Shown here: positions 25,910 to 32,889 of the stretch, piece after piece | How positions within the stretch are numbered: position 1 is the first letter of the stretch | Layout: every line of letters begins with the position of its first letter | DNA from: Rhizobium gallicum bv. gallicum R602sp | GTDB taxonomy: Bacteria; Pseudomonadota; Alphaproteobacteria; Rhizobiales; Rhizobiaceae | Direction: 5' to 3' | Assembly: GCF_000816845.1 (NCBI RefSeq) | Contig: NZ_CP006877.1 | Location: 1,245,501 to 1,309,500 of the forward strand | DNA: 64,000 nt | Notes under the pieces: model-generated | The model's database searches: none | Told to the model about the DNA's origin: nothing | What the model saw: the letters and a program-made list of their open reading frames with translations, nothing else | Position numbers and translations under genes: made by a program

Positions 25910-25936
25910 GACGAAGAGACTAGGCTGAATTCGACA
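25910..25936 (-). promoter_or_regulatory. ECF42-type promoter of the DGPF-sigma operon
   Basis: On the minus strand TGTCGA (25936-25931) is followed by exactly 17 nt and CGTC (25913-25910). This matches the ECF42 consensus as I recall it from work on Streptomyces venezuelae, TGTCGA at -35 and CG(A/T)C at -10. Transcription should start near 25903 and leave a leader of about 30 nt before the ATG at 25873. Confidence 0.75.
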
Positions 25937-25965
25937 GCAAAGAAAAAAATTTTGTTCGCCCGGAC

Positions 25966-25992
25966 TGTCGAAATCAGCGGCGCGCATTCGAC
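25966..25992 (+). promoter_or_regulatory. Divergent ECF42-type promoter-like element facing the small membrane protein gene
   Basis: On the plus strand TGTCGA (25966-25971) is followed by 17 nt and CGAC (25989-25992). A start near 26000 would precede the Shine-Dalgarno GGAG (26016-26019) and the ATG at 26028 of the small membrane protein. Spacing is identical to the two copies facing the DGPF operon. Confidence 0.6.
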
Positions 25993-25993
25993 A
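25967..25993 (-). promoter_or_regulatory. Second, upstream ECF42-type promoter-like element
   Basis: A second minus-strand copy, TGTCGA (25993-25988), 17-nt spacer, CGAC (25970-25967), lies 57 bp upstream of the first. It shares its boxes with the plus-strand element, because TGTCGA-N16-TCGACA is an inverted repeat. It may be a second start site for the operon or simply the mirror of the divergent promoter. Confidence 0.5.
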
Positions 25994-26027
25994 AAGCTCC
26001 ATCGATAACATTGAAGGAGTGAAGGAC

Positions 26028-26246
26028 ATGGGAGTTCTGGAAGTCGCCATTGCAAGCCTCATCTGGGCGCGCCGCACGGAGCAGCCTCGCGATGAGCTTT
26101 ACGGCACAGATATTGGCCAGTTTCTTGGGCGGATGGTGGTTGCCTTTGCGGTGTTTGCAGCGGTCATCACAGGACTGCAGATTGCGGCCGCACGCCATGA
26201 CGACCCGCAAATGGTTGCGGATAGCGCGGTGGCAGAAGCGAATTGA
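26028..26246 (+). CDS. Small single-span membrane protein, candidate ECF42 regulon member
   Basis: A 72-residue protein of no family I recognise. The ATG at 26028 has GGAG at 8 nt; the GTG at 26019 in the same frame overlaps that Shine-Dalgarno and is less likely. Residues 1-32 are polar with charged clusters (WARRTEQPRDELYG). Residues about 33-56 form one membrane span (GRMVVAFAVFAAVITGLQIA). A short acidic tail follows. It is divergent from the DGPF-sigma operon and has its own TGTCGA-N17-CGAC element, so it is probably co-regulated with it. It ends 6 bp before the end of the convergent amn gene. That it is expressed is inferred from the ribosome binding site and promoter. Confidence 0.65.
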   Translation: MGVLEVAIASLIWARRTEQPRDELYGTDIGQFLGRMVVAFAVFAAVITGLQIAAARHDDPQMVADSAVAEAN

Positions 26247-26252
26247 AACGGC

Positions 26253-27758
26253 CTACTGGAAGGCCGTCTCGAAGAAGCTGCGAAGCTTGCGGGAATGCAG
26301 TGCCTCCGGCGGCATTGCCGCAAGCTTCTGGATGGCGCGGATGCCGATCTGCAGGTGCTGGTTGACCTGTGTTCGATAGAATGCAGTCGCCATGCCCGGC
26401 AGTTTCAGCTCGCCATGCAGCGGCTTGTCGGAAACGCAAAGAAGCGTGCCGTAGGGCACACGGAAGCGGAAGCCGTTGGCCGCGATCGTTGCCGATTCCA
26501 TGTCGAGCGCGATGGCACGCGCCTGGGAGAGCCGCTTCACAGGGCCGCGCTGGTCGCGTAGTTCCCAGTTGCGGTTGTCGATCGTACCGACGGTGCCGGT
26601 GCGCATGATGCGCTTCAGCTCGAAGCCTTCGTAGCCGGTGATTTCGGCGACGGCTGCTTCCAGCGCCACCTGCACTTCGGCAAGCGCGGGGATCGGCACC
26701 CAGACCGGTAGGTCGTCGTCGAGAACATGATCCTCGCGCATATAGGCGTGCGCCAGGACATAGTCGCCGAGTCGCTGGCTGTTGCGCAACCCGGCGCAGT
26801 GGCCAAGCATCAGCCAGGCATGTGGGCGCAGGACGGCCACGTGGTCGGTGATCGTCTTTGCGTTGGAGGGACCGACGCCGATATTGATCATGGTGATCCC
26901 TGCATGGCCCTTTTTCTTCAGGTGATAAGCAGGCATCTGCGGCAAGCGCGGGGCCGTGGCATCGGTTTCCGGCTGGCACGATCCGGCGTGAGTGATGATG
27001 TTGCCCGGCTCGACGAAGGCCGTATAACCGTCTTCGCCGCCGCCCTTGGCTATCGTCGCGCGCGCCCAGGCGCAGAACTCGTCCATATAGAACTGGTAAT
27101 TCGTGAAAAGCACGAAATTCTGGAAGTGCTGCGCGCTCGTTGCTGTGTAGTGGGCAAGGCGGGCGAGCGAATAATCGGTGCGCTGCGCCGTGAAAGCGGC
27201 AAGCGGCGAGGGCTCGCCCGGCGGCGGGATATATTCTCCGTTGGCGATCTCGTCGTCGGTCGTATTGAGGTCCGGGGTGTCGAAGAGGTCGCGCATCGGG
27301 ATGTCGATGAAGGTCGAGGCGGACGCTTCGACATGCGCGCCCTCGCCGAAGGCGAAATGCAAAGGGATCGGTGTCGAGGACTCGGACACGACGATCGGAA
27401 CGTTATGGCTCCTCATCAAGAGCGCCAGCTGTTCCTTCAGGTAGTGACGGAAAAGCTTCGGCCGGGTGACGGTCGTCGTATAGACGCCCGGGGCCGTCAC
27501 ATGCCCGTAGGAGAGGCGGGAGTCGACATGCCCGAAGCTGGTAGTCTCGATGCTGACCTGAGGGTAGAAGGCGCGGTAGCGCGAGGTAATCGGTGCGCCC
27601 TTGGCAAGCTCCGAAAAACTGTCGATCAGGAAGGTGGTATTGCGTTCGTAAAGCGCAGTCAGCGCATCGACGGCCTGCGCTGGATCATCGAAGCTTTGCG
27701 GTTCAAAAGCAGGTGGCGAGGAAATATCAAGAGGTAATGGAGAGATTCGTTTGCTCAT
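26253..27758 (-). CDS. amn: AMP nucleosidase
   Basis: A 501-residue cytoplasmic enzyme that splits AMP into adenine and ribose 5-phosphate and so adjusts the adenylate pool. Length and both parts match E. coli Amn: an N-terminal regulatory domain (VDALTALYERNTTFLIDSFSELAKG) and a C-terminal nucleoside-phosphorylase-like catalytic domain (AGITMINIGVGPSNAKTITDHVAVLRP, LDMESATIAANGFRFRVPYGTLLCVSDKPLHGE). The DMESA motif holds the ribose contact. The ATG at 27758 is clear. The gene is alone; its end faces the small membrane protein gene. Confidence 0.95.
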   Translation of the reverse strand: MSKRISPLPLDISSPPAFEPQSFDDPAQAVDALTALYERNTTFLIDSFSELAKGAPITSRYRAFYPQVSIETTSFGHVDSRLSYGHVTAPGVYTTTVTRPKLFRHYLKEQLALLMRSHNVPIVVSESSTPIPLHFAFGEGAHVEASASTFIDIPMRDLFDTPDLNTTDDEIANGEYIPPPGEPSPLAAFTAQRTDYSLARLAHYTATSAQHFQNFVLFTNYQFYMDEFCAWARATIAKGGGEDGYTAFVEPGNIITHAGSCQPETDATAPRLPQMPAYHLKKKGHAGITMINIGVGPSNAKTITDHVAVLRPHAWLMLGHCAGLRNSQRLGDYVLAHAYMREDHVLDDDLPVWVPIPALAEVQVALEAAVAEITGYEGFELKRIMRTGTVGTIDNRNWELRDQRGPVKRLSQARAIALDMESATIAANGFRFRVPYGTLLCVSDKPLHGELKLPGMATAFYRTQVNQHLQIGIRAIQKLAAMPPEALHSRKLRSFFETAFQ

Positions 27759-27823
27759 GGCGCATTATAGATTGCCCTTTTTAACAAGCAAGCGACGCGG
27801 CCTTCGGCCGGCGGGAGAATTGT

Positions 27824-28000
27824 TCAGCGGACGCCGGTGCAGAAGGGGCTGGTCACGTTGAGGCAGGTGTAGTTCGCACCGAAATGCGATTGTGCTCCGC
27901 CCCCGCCGCCGCGCACGACCGCTGCCGAAAATGTGATCGCGAAAACCGCCGCGAACAGCGTGATGACGGTGAAGCGTCTTGCAAGAATAAGCACGTCCAT
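27824..28000 (-). CDS. Small secreted peptide with two cysteines
   Basis: A 58-residue open frame, short but well supported. The ATG at 28000 is preceded by GAGGAAC. Residues 1-29 form a signal peptide: MDVLILARRF, a hydrophobic core VITLFAAVFAITFSAAVV, then a Gly5 linker. The mature part, about QSHFGANYTCLNVTSPFCTGVR, has two Cys that could form a disulfide in the periplasm. No family is recognised. A 21-bp palindrome 20 bp upstream of the start suggests regulated expression. It lies between amn and a GST gene and is divergent from the latter. Confidence 0.6.
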   Translation of the reverse strand: MDVLILARRFTVITLFAAVFAITFSAAVVRGGGGGAQSHFGANYTCLNVTSPFCTGVR

Positions 28001-28019
28001 GTTCCTCGGGCCGATATGC

Positions 28020-28040
28020 GTCTTATCGTTGAGATAAGAC
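28020..28040. promoter_or_regulatory. Perfect palindrome between small secreted gene and GST
   Basis: GTCTTATC (28020-28027) and GATAAGAC (28033-28040) are perfect arms around GTTGA. It lies 20 bp upstream of the small secreted gene's ATG, where a repressor would overlap the transcription start, and 117 bp from the divergent GST start. It could also fold as a leader hairpin of the small gene. The binding factor is unknown. Confidence 0.5.
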
Positions 28041-28157
28041 TTGCCACACGCCGGCTGAACCGGTGCTGAGGTTCCGGTTCATTTGGCGTTCACAATGGTC
28101 GACGGCTTGAAGGCGGCGCTTCGCAACTTATGTGTTTAGTCCCGCAAAGGAGATTTC

Positions 28158-28859
28158 ATGACCGCACCGATCGAACTTTATTACTGGCCGACCCCGAACG
28201 GCTTTAAGATCAGCATCATGCTCGAGGAACTCGGTGTTCCCTACGAGGTGAAGTACATCAACATCGGCAAGGGCGAGCAGTTCGCGCCCGACTTTCTGAA
28301 AATCGCGCCGAACAACCGCATGCCGGCGATCATCGATCCGGACGGTCCGGGCGGGACGCCGATCTCCGTCTTCGAATCCGGCGCCATTCTCCAATATCTC
28401 GGCCGCAAATACGGCAAGTTCTATCCACAGGACGAGCGCACGCGCGTGCAGGTGGAAGAATGGCTCTTCTGGCAGGTCGGCGGCCTCGGCCCGATGGCCG
28501 GTCAGGCGCACCACTTCCGCAGCTATGCGCCGGAAAAGATCGAATACGGCATCAACCGCTACACGAACGAAGTGAACCGCCTCTACGGCGTGATGAACAG
28601 GCGGCTGGAGGGTCGCGGCTACCTCGCCGGCGACTATTCGATCGCCGACATGGCCTGCATCGGCTGGGTGATCCCCTACGAGCGACAGGGACAGAACCTC
28701 AATGATTTTCCGAACCTCAAGGCCTGGTTCGAGCGCATGCATCAGCGCCCGGCGGTGGTGCGGGGTATCGAAGTCGGCAAGGAAGAGCGCGAACGCCAGG
28801 CGAATCTCGCCGAGGACAAGGAAGCGCAGAAGATTCTCTTTGGGCAGCGCGCCCGCTGA
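28158..28859 (+). CDS. Glutathione S-transferase family protein (Nu class, YfcG/YghU-like)
   Basis: A 233-residue cytoplasmic GST. AGGAGATTTC precedes the ATG at 28158. The thioredoxin-like N-domain begins ELYYWPTPNGFKISIMLEEL, where Thr-Pro-Asn replaces the Tyr/Ser/Cys of other classes and is the Nu-class active site. The glutathione contact VFESGAILQYL and the helical C-domain motif LAGDYSIADMACIGWV follow. YfcG and YghU reduce disulfide bonds and organic peroxides and bind two glutathiones. A disulfide or peroxide reductase role is therefore likely. Confidence 0.93.
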   Translation: MTAPIELYYWPTPNGFKISIMLEELGVPYEVKYINIGKGEQFAPDFLKIAPNNRMPAIIDPDGPGGTPISVFESGAILQYLGRKYGKFYPQDERTRVQVEEWLFWQVGGLGPMAGQAHHFRSYAPEKIEYGINRYTNEVNRLYGVMNRRLEGRGYLAGDYSIADMACIGWVIPYERQGQNLNDFPNLKAWFERMHQRPAVVRGIEVGKEERERQANLAEDKEAQKILFGQRAR

Positions 28860-29325
28860 AGGCGGCACCTAAGGGTGTGGCTTGAATGTCGAATTGAAGG
28901 CGAGGTCGCTTAAACCACGTTGTTGGGGCGGCCTTCCTTGTTCGCTGAAGGGTCGCTTGGCAATGTTGCAAAAGTCAAAAGCTGCAACGGTTCCTCAACT
29001 TGTGAAGCGAATTGATGCCGCCTATCGACACGAAGTTAAAAACCGCTCTTCCCGAAATTGCCGATGATCGGTTTGTTTTTCAAGGAGAGGGCGGTCATCC
29101 ATGTTGCGCGCGTTGTTCAGTCTGCCTTGGCTACTGAACAACGCTGTGACGGTCTCGCAACACTCCGCAGCCGCATCCTCTGGCATCTTGAGTCATCGAT
29201 TCTTGCATGCGGGCACGCTAGTGTCCGTCCGGCATTTCTTCGCCCTGACGACCAGGCTCGCGAGACCTCACGAGCGTTGGCCCGATAGGACCGATCCCGT
29301 GCAGTAATTTCGGCCGCTATTGATT
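28860..29325. other. Gene-poor region with a 12-bp hairpin
   Basis: 466 bp without a convincing gene. Open frames at 28963 and 29101 start with ATG but have no clear family or coding bias. The conspicuous element is a perfect inverted repeat, GCGTTGTTCAGT (29110-29121) with ACTGAACAACGC (29133-29144), 11-nt loop, without a T-run behind it. It may be a small RNA, an operator or a relic of a mobile element end. AT-richer text around 28960-29090 differs from the neighbouring genes. Confidence 0.35.
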
Positions 29326-29664
29326 CTAAAGCCGCGTCCAGGTCTGCGACTTGCACAGTACCTTAAGCACGCAGCCCTTCATCTTCAGCGAATTACCGGA
29401 CAGGCTTCCCTCGCCGCTGTAGGTCTTGTCGTTTTTAGGGTCGGTGATCTCGCCGTTATAGGTGCCGCCGGTGCCGGCAAGTGTCCCGATCTTCTTGCCC
29501 GCGAATTTGCCGGTTTTCAGCGTCACGCAGTAGCTGCCGCCGCAAGAAGCGATTTGGGCGGTTTCGCCCGAGGCGGTCTTCCAGTTGCCGACGATCGGCT
29601 CCTCCGCGCAAGCAAGGTTGGCTGAAAGCGCCATTGCGCCGGCGAGAATAAGTGTACGGATCAT
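29326..29664 (-). CDS. Secreted DUF2147-like protein
   Basis: A 112-residue exported protein. The ATG at 29664 follows GGAGGAAAGG directly. Residues 1-20 are a signal peptide (MIRTLILAGAMALSANLACA, cleavage after ACA). The mature protein is the DUF2147 beta-barrel type: EPIVGNWKTASGETAQI near its start and YSGEGSLSGNSLKMKGCVLKVLCKSQTW at the end, with a Cys pair likely oxidised in the periplasm. The family has no established function; relatives lie with transport and stress genes. It is preceded by a 442-bp intergenic region shared with the divergent Sel1 gene. Confidence 0.85.
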   Translation of the reverse strand: MIRTLILAGAMALSANLACAEEPIVGNWKTASGETAQIASCGGSYCVTLKTGKFAGKKIGTLAGTGGTYNGEITDPKNDKTYSGEGSLSGNSLKMKGCVLKVLCKSQTWTRL

Positions 29665-30106
29665 CCTTTCCTCCCTGATGTCCTGAGCGCGGCGAAAATA
29701 ACTGACGCGAACGTAAAGGTAAACAGGCCGCAACCTTGCTTTTTCGCTGATTTCCAAGGTGCTTTCTTGCCGAATTGTTTCCGGCTTGCTTTTTGCGGAC
29801 TGATTTCGTGGTGAACGAAAGGTTGATTTTCAAACGTGAATCTTTCGTAAAATTGTTCGGAAAGTCCTTAATGTGCAGGGACTCCGATGTTTAACGAAAA
29901 CCCAATTTTACCAAGCGTTTGCACTTTGTTTGTCTCAAATTAATCATGCATTTTAGGCGTTTTTTGAAAGCGTCGCGGCATAGTGGATCCATCAAACGAG
30001 CGGGGCAAACCCGCCGGACCGAAGGGACCGAAAGCTGCGATAGACGGCAGGGCCCGGAAGGTAAAACAGGGCAAGTCGATAACAGACTAAAACAGGGATT
30101 AAACCG
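29665..30106. other. Divergent intergenic region with imperfect hairpin and structured leader
   Basis: 442 bp separate the DUF2147 gene from the Sel1 gene. The left half is AT-rich and includes an imperfect inverted repeat around 29816-29847 (CGAAAGGTTGATT against AATCTTTCG). The right 110 bp is a GC-rich structured leader, annotated separately. No open frame is supported. Confidence 0.4.
30000..30050 (+). promoter_or_regulatory. Structured 5' leader of the Sel1 gene, three tandem hairpins
   Basis: Three hairpins follow one another: GCGGG-gcaaa-CCCGC (30000-30014), CGGACC-gaag-GGACCG (30015-30030, one A-A mismatch) and CTGC-N8-GCAG (30035-30050). They end 56 bp before the Sel1 ATG. The strings GGGCAAACC and GGGACCGAAAGC recall conserved pieces of the GEMM (c-di-GMP-I) riboswitch, but the pairing scheme does not match well, so no class is assigned. 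It is best treated as an unnamed cis-acting RNA candidate. Confidence 0.4.
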
Positions 30107-30373
30107 ATGGCACGCTTTGAAATGCACAATGCTGAAATGGCCACCATGGGTGGCGACAACAACGCCGATATCTTCTGCGAAATGGGCCTCATGTATGCAA
30201 CGGGCCGCGGCTGCGACGTTGATCTCGTCGCCGCGCACAAATGGTTGAACATCGCCGCGATCAAGGGCAACGACCGCGCTGCCGAACTTCGCGCCGATGT
30301 CGCAGCCACGATGGACAAGATGCAGCTCGCCGCGGCACTGCGCGCTGCCCGTGAGTGGATGACCGTCCACTGA
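30107..30373 (+). CDS. Short Sel1-repeat protein
   Basis: An 88-residue protein made of about one and a half Sel1/TPR-like repeats: ADIFCEMGLMYATGRGCDVDLVAAHKWLNIAAIKGNDRAAELRAD has the Sel1 pattern (LGxMYxxGxGVxxDxxxAxxWxxxAAxxGxxxA). There is no signal peptide. It may be a small cytoplasmic scaffold. The leader upstream holds a cluster of hairpins, suggesting post-transcriptional control. A strong terminator follows at 30465. Codon use is typical of the chromosome. Confidence 0.85.
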   Translation: MARFEMHNAEMATMGGDNNADIFCEMGLMYATGRGCDVDLVAAHKWLNIAAIKGNDRAAELRADVAATMDKMQLAAALRAAREWMTVH

Positions 30374-30464
30374 GACCGTCTCCGGCGCGAAGGAACAGTT
30401 GAGAGAAATAACAACCTCAAAAGAGGGGACTGGCGGGGCGCCTTGGACGGGGCCGGGAGAACGG

Positions 30465-30502
30465 AAACCGCGACCGGCAGGAACAAGGCCGGCGCGGTTT
30501 TT
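30465..30502. terminator. Bidirectional rho-independent terminator
   Basis: AAACCGCG-a-CCGGC (30465-30478) pairs with GCCGG-CGCGGTTT (30488-30500) with one bulged A and a 9-nt loop, followed by TTTTT. It serves the Sel1 gene on the plus strand. The A-run on the other side lets it also stop the convergent aminotransferase transcript, whose stop codon is 5 bp away. Confidence 0.75.
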
Positions 30503-30506
30503 CCAT

Positions 30507-31619
30507 TTAGTCCAGCAAGCGAAGAACCTCGGGCAGGGCTTCCTCGAAGCGGGCCATATCCCGCTCCGGCCCGACGCTGACGCGGACGCAGCGGTTGAGC
30601 GGCGCGACACCCGGCATGCGGATGAAGACGCCGTGCTGCATCAGACCGTCGACGATTGAGCGGGCATGGGTACCGTCGCGTCCGGCGTCGATTGCGACGA
30701 AGTTCGTGGCCGACGGCAGCGGCGAAAGCTGGTTGGCGCGGGCGATCGAGGCTATGCGTTCGCGCGCGGCATGGATATTGCCGACGACCTCGGCGAGATA
30801 GGCCTGATCCTTGAGCGCGGCAAGTGCCGCCGCCGTCGCCAGCCGGTTCATGCCGAAGTGGTTCCTGATCTTGTCGAAGGCCAGCGCCGTGCCGGGCGTC
30901 GAGATGGCATAGCCGACGCGTGCCCCGGCGAGACCATAGGCCTTCGAGAAGGTACGGGTGCGCACGACGTTCGGCAGGCCGATCAGCGCCTCGATCGGGG
31001 GAAGTGAGCCGGCAGGGCCGGTTTCGCTGTAGGCCTCGTCGAGCACCAGCAGGCAGGTTTCCGGAAGGGCGCGGGCGAAGGCGACGATCCTGTCGGCATC
31101 CCACCAGCTTCCCATAGGATTGTCCGGATTGGCGAAGTAAACGAGCGGGGCGCTTTCGCGCTTCACCGCATCGAGCAGGCCGGAGAGATCCTCGCGGTCG
31201 TTGACGTAGGGCACCGTCACCAGCCGTCCGCCGAAGCCTGCGACGTGGAAATTGAAGGTCGGATAGCCGCCGAGTGACGTGACGACCGGCATTTTCGGTT
31301 CGATCACCATGCGGACGATCTGGCCGAGGAGTTCGTCGATGCCGCCGCCGATCGCGATATTGGCAGCCGTCACGCCGAGATGGGCAGCCAGCGCCTCGCG
31401 GAGATCGAAGTTCTCCGGATCGTTGTATTTCCAGATATCGCCGGCCTGCTCGCGCATCGCGGCAAGCACGGAGGGCGCGGGGCCGAAGCCGTTTTCATTG
31501 GCGCCGATGCGGGCCTCGACCTTGAGGCCACGCTGGCGCTCGATGGCCTCGGGGCCGACAAAGGGAACGGTGGAAGGAAGGACGCTGACCAGCGGCGTGA
31601 AACGCGAGAAGGCGGACAT
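30507..31619 (-). CDS. PLP-dependent aminotransferase, histidinol-phosphate aminotransferase-like
   Basis: A 370-residue fold-type I, class II aminotransferase. The ATG at 31619 (MSAFSRFTPLVSVLP) is chosen; an upstream start 14 codons earlier gives a hydrophobic non-conserved tail. Motifs are ANENGFGPAPSV, FANPDNPMGSWW, VLDEAYSETG and TRTFSKAYGLAGARVGYAI with the Schiff-base Lys. HisC proper is usually encoded with other his genes and is about 350-365 residues. This isolated copy may act on another substrate, as several rhizobial HisC paralogs do. Substrate is uncertain. Confidence 0.88.
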   Translation of the reverse strand: MSAFSRFTPLVSVLPSTVPFVGPEAIERQRGLKVEARIGANENGFGPAPSVLAAMREQAGDIWKYNDPENFDLREALAAHLGVTAANIAIGGGIDELLGQIVRMVIEPKMPVVTSLGGYPTFNFHVAGFGGRLVTVPYVNDREDLSGLLDAVKRESAPLVYFANPDNPMGSWWDADRIVAFARALPETCLLVLDEAYSETGPAGSLPPIEALIGLPNVVRTRTFSKAYGLAGARVGYAISTPGTALAFDKIRNHFGMNRLATAAALAALKDQAYLAEVVGNIHAARERIASIARANQLSPLPSATNFVAIDAGRDGTHARSIVDGLMQHGVFIRMPGVAPLNRCVRVSVGPERDMARFEEALPEVLRLLD

Positions 31620-31712
31620 CGAAATGCAGGTTCCCGGGATGATGAAAAAACGCGCCAACAATAGGCACTGCCATCCTCAAGGCAAGGAAGATTATTCTAT
31701 CGGGCGCGCAGC

Positions 31713-32120
31713 TTACGGTCTGCTTTCGATACGCGGTGCGCGATAGGCTTCGATCGCTTCGAGATTGCCGGCCATGAAGTCGGCGCGCACGACGCGCCGA
31801 AGCACTTCGGGGTCCAGCGTGTTGATGAAGCGGACACCGATGCGCTCGTTGTTGCGGTGGACCTCCGCGCAGCCGATGCGATAGGCAAGGCCGAGAATAT
31901 TGAGATAGTAGTGTTTCGGCAGCCCGGCCGCCGACGAGACGACGAAGGTGGCGCCGCCGCGGGAAATATCCAGGATCTCCGCGCTTCGAAGCGAGATGCC
32001 GGTCAGGCACGGGCGCACGGCGACGATGCGGGCCGGGCGCCGCACGTTGAACTGTTCCCAGCGTACGTCGTAAACTTCCGATCTGACCGTAGCAAGATGG
32101 GTTGCTCGGAGCATGGACAT
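31713..32120 (-). CDS. PilZ domain protein 1
   Basis: A 135-residue single-domain PilZ protein. The ATG at 32120 has AGGAG at 8 nt. The c-di-GMP motif RxxxR appears as RRPARI (around residues 27-32), and the second motif D/NxSxxG as DISRGG (residues 51-56). The C-terminal tail is basic and acidic mixed. PilZ proteins bind c-di-GMP and change motility, exopolysaccharide or adhesion. The neighbouring host-attachment gene and a second PilZ gene 2 kb away make a surface-attachment role plausible. Confidence 0.85.
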   Translation of the reverse strand: MSMLRATHLATVRSEVYDVRWEQFNVRRPARIVAVRPCLTGISLRSAEILDISRGGATFVVSSAAGLPKHYYLNILGLAYRIGCAEVHRNNERIGVRFINTLDPEVLRRVVRADFMAGNLEAIEAYRAPRIESRP

Positions 32121-32246
32121 GACGCGGCTCTCCTTGGGCCAAGCTCATCCTGGCCCTGTTGTCGCATAGCGTCACATGAATGTTTTTCGCATTCGTCAAA
32201 CGGATCGAAATAATTTTAATGAAAGCTAATTTTGTTTTAAGTGCAT

Positions 32247-32272
32247 ATGCCTGATTTCATTCGTTCAGGCAT
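32247..32272. promoter_or_regulatory. Perfect inverted repeat upstream of host-attachment gene
   Basis: ATGCCTGA (32247-32254) and TCAGGCAT (32265-32272) are perfect 8-bp arms with a 10-nt AT-rich spacer, 118 bp upstream of the host-attachment ATG and 127 bp upstream of the divergent PilZ start. It may be an operator for either gene. The surrounding 32190-32260 is strongly AT-rich, as expected for promoters. Confidence 0.4.
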
Positions 32273-32389
32273 CGGATCACCTCTGCGAATCGATTTATCC
32301 GTGGACCCTCCGAACTCTTTCAATTACTGTACGTTTTGCCTCTGTCGATGAAGCATTTCGCTTCGATTATCACTTAAGAGGAAACGAAA

Positions 32390-32836
32390 ATGGCTGACAT
32401 CAAAGTGCCGTGGGAATCATGGGTCGTGGTCTGTGATGGTGCGAAGGCTTTGATCATGCGCAATGCAGGCAATGCGCTTCTCATGAACCTGCAGGTGCAT
32501 GAAACGCTGAGCCAACCCAGCGAGCCCACCCGCGAACTCGGCACCGATAAGCCAGGACGGGCCCATGCTCCGGACGGCACGAGCGGCAGCGCCATGGAGC
32601 AAACAGACTGGCAGGAGCAGGCGGAAGCCGAGTTTCTGAGGCGGATCGCCGCGAAGTTGGATAAGCTGGTCCGTGAAAGGAACGGTAGCCGCATCATCCT
32701 GGTTGCGCCGCCCAAGGCGCTCGGTACTTTGAGGCCGAACCTGAGCGCCGAAGCGCAGGCGGCCATCTCCGCGGAAGTCCCCAAGGATTATACTAACATG
32801 CCGGTTGATGAGATCGAGCGCCGCCTGGCCGCCTGA
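32390..32836 (+). CDS. Host attachment protein
   Basis: A 148-residue protein of the family described as required for attachment to host cells (PF10116). AAGAGGAAACGAAA precedes the ATG at 32390. The N-terminal ESWVVVCDGAKALIMRN is the usual opening and is an archaeal-eRF1/RNase H-like fold start. A disordered middle (QPSEPTRELGTDKPGRAHAP) is followed by the helical end with ILVAPPKALGTLR and VPKDYTNMPVDEIERRL. Despite the name it has no signal peptide, so it acts in the cytoplasm. The name comes from Agrobacterium genetics. A strong terminator follows directly. Confidence 0.9.
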   Translation: MADIKVPWESWVVVCDGAKALIMRNAGNALLMNLQVHETLSQPSEPTRELGTDKPGRAHAPDGTSGSAMEQTDWQEQAEAEFLRRIAAKLDKLVRERNGSRIILVAPPKALGTLRPNLSAEAQAAISAEVPKDYTNMPVDEIERRLAA

Positions 32837-32854
32837 TCGTATCTCCGCAAGAAG

Positions 32855-32881
32855 AGCGCGGGCAAAAGGCTCGCGCTTTTT
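32855..32881 (+). terminator. Rho-independent terminator of host-attachment gene
   Basis: AGCGCGGGC (32855-32863) pairs with GCTCGCGCT (32869-32877) as a 9-bp stem with one G-T pair, loop AAAAG, and runs into TTTTT (32877-32881). It lies 19 bp after the host-attachment stop codon. Confidence 0.85.
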
Positions 32882-32889
32882 CCGTCTTT

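Noticed and set aside
29101..29307. A 68-codon open frame starting inside the gene-free region
   Set aside because: It contains the perfect hairpin within its first 15 codons, lacks a well-placed ribosome binding site and shows no protein-like pattern.
30000..30060. Calling the Sel1 leader a c-di-GMP-I (GEMM) riboswitch
   Set aside because: Only short strings agree; the expected P1 stem, the GNRA tetraloop-receptor pair and the 3' half of the motif are not in place.
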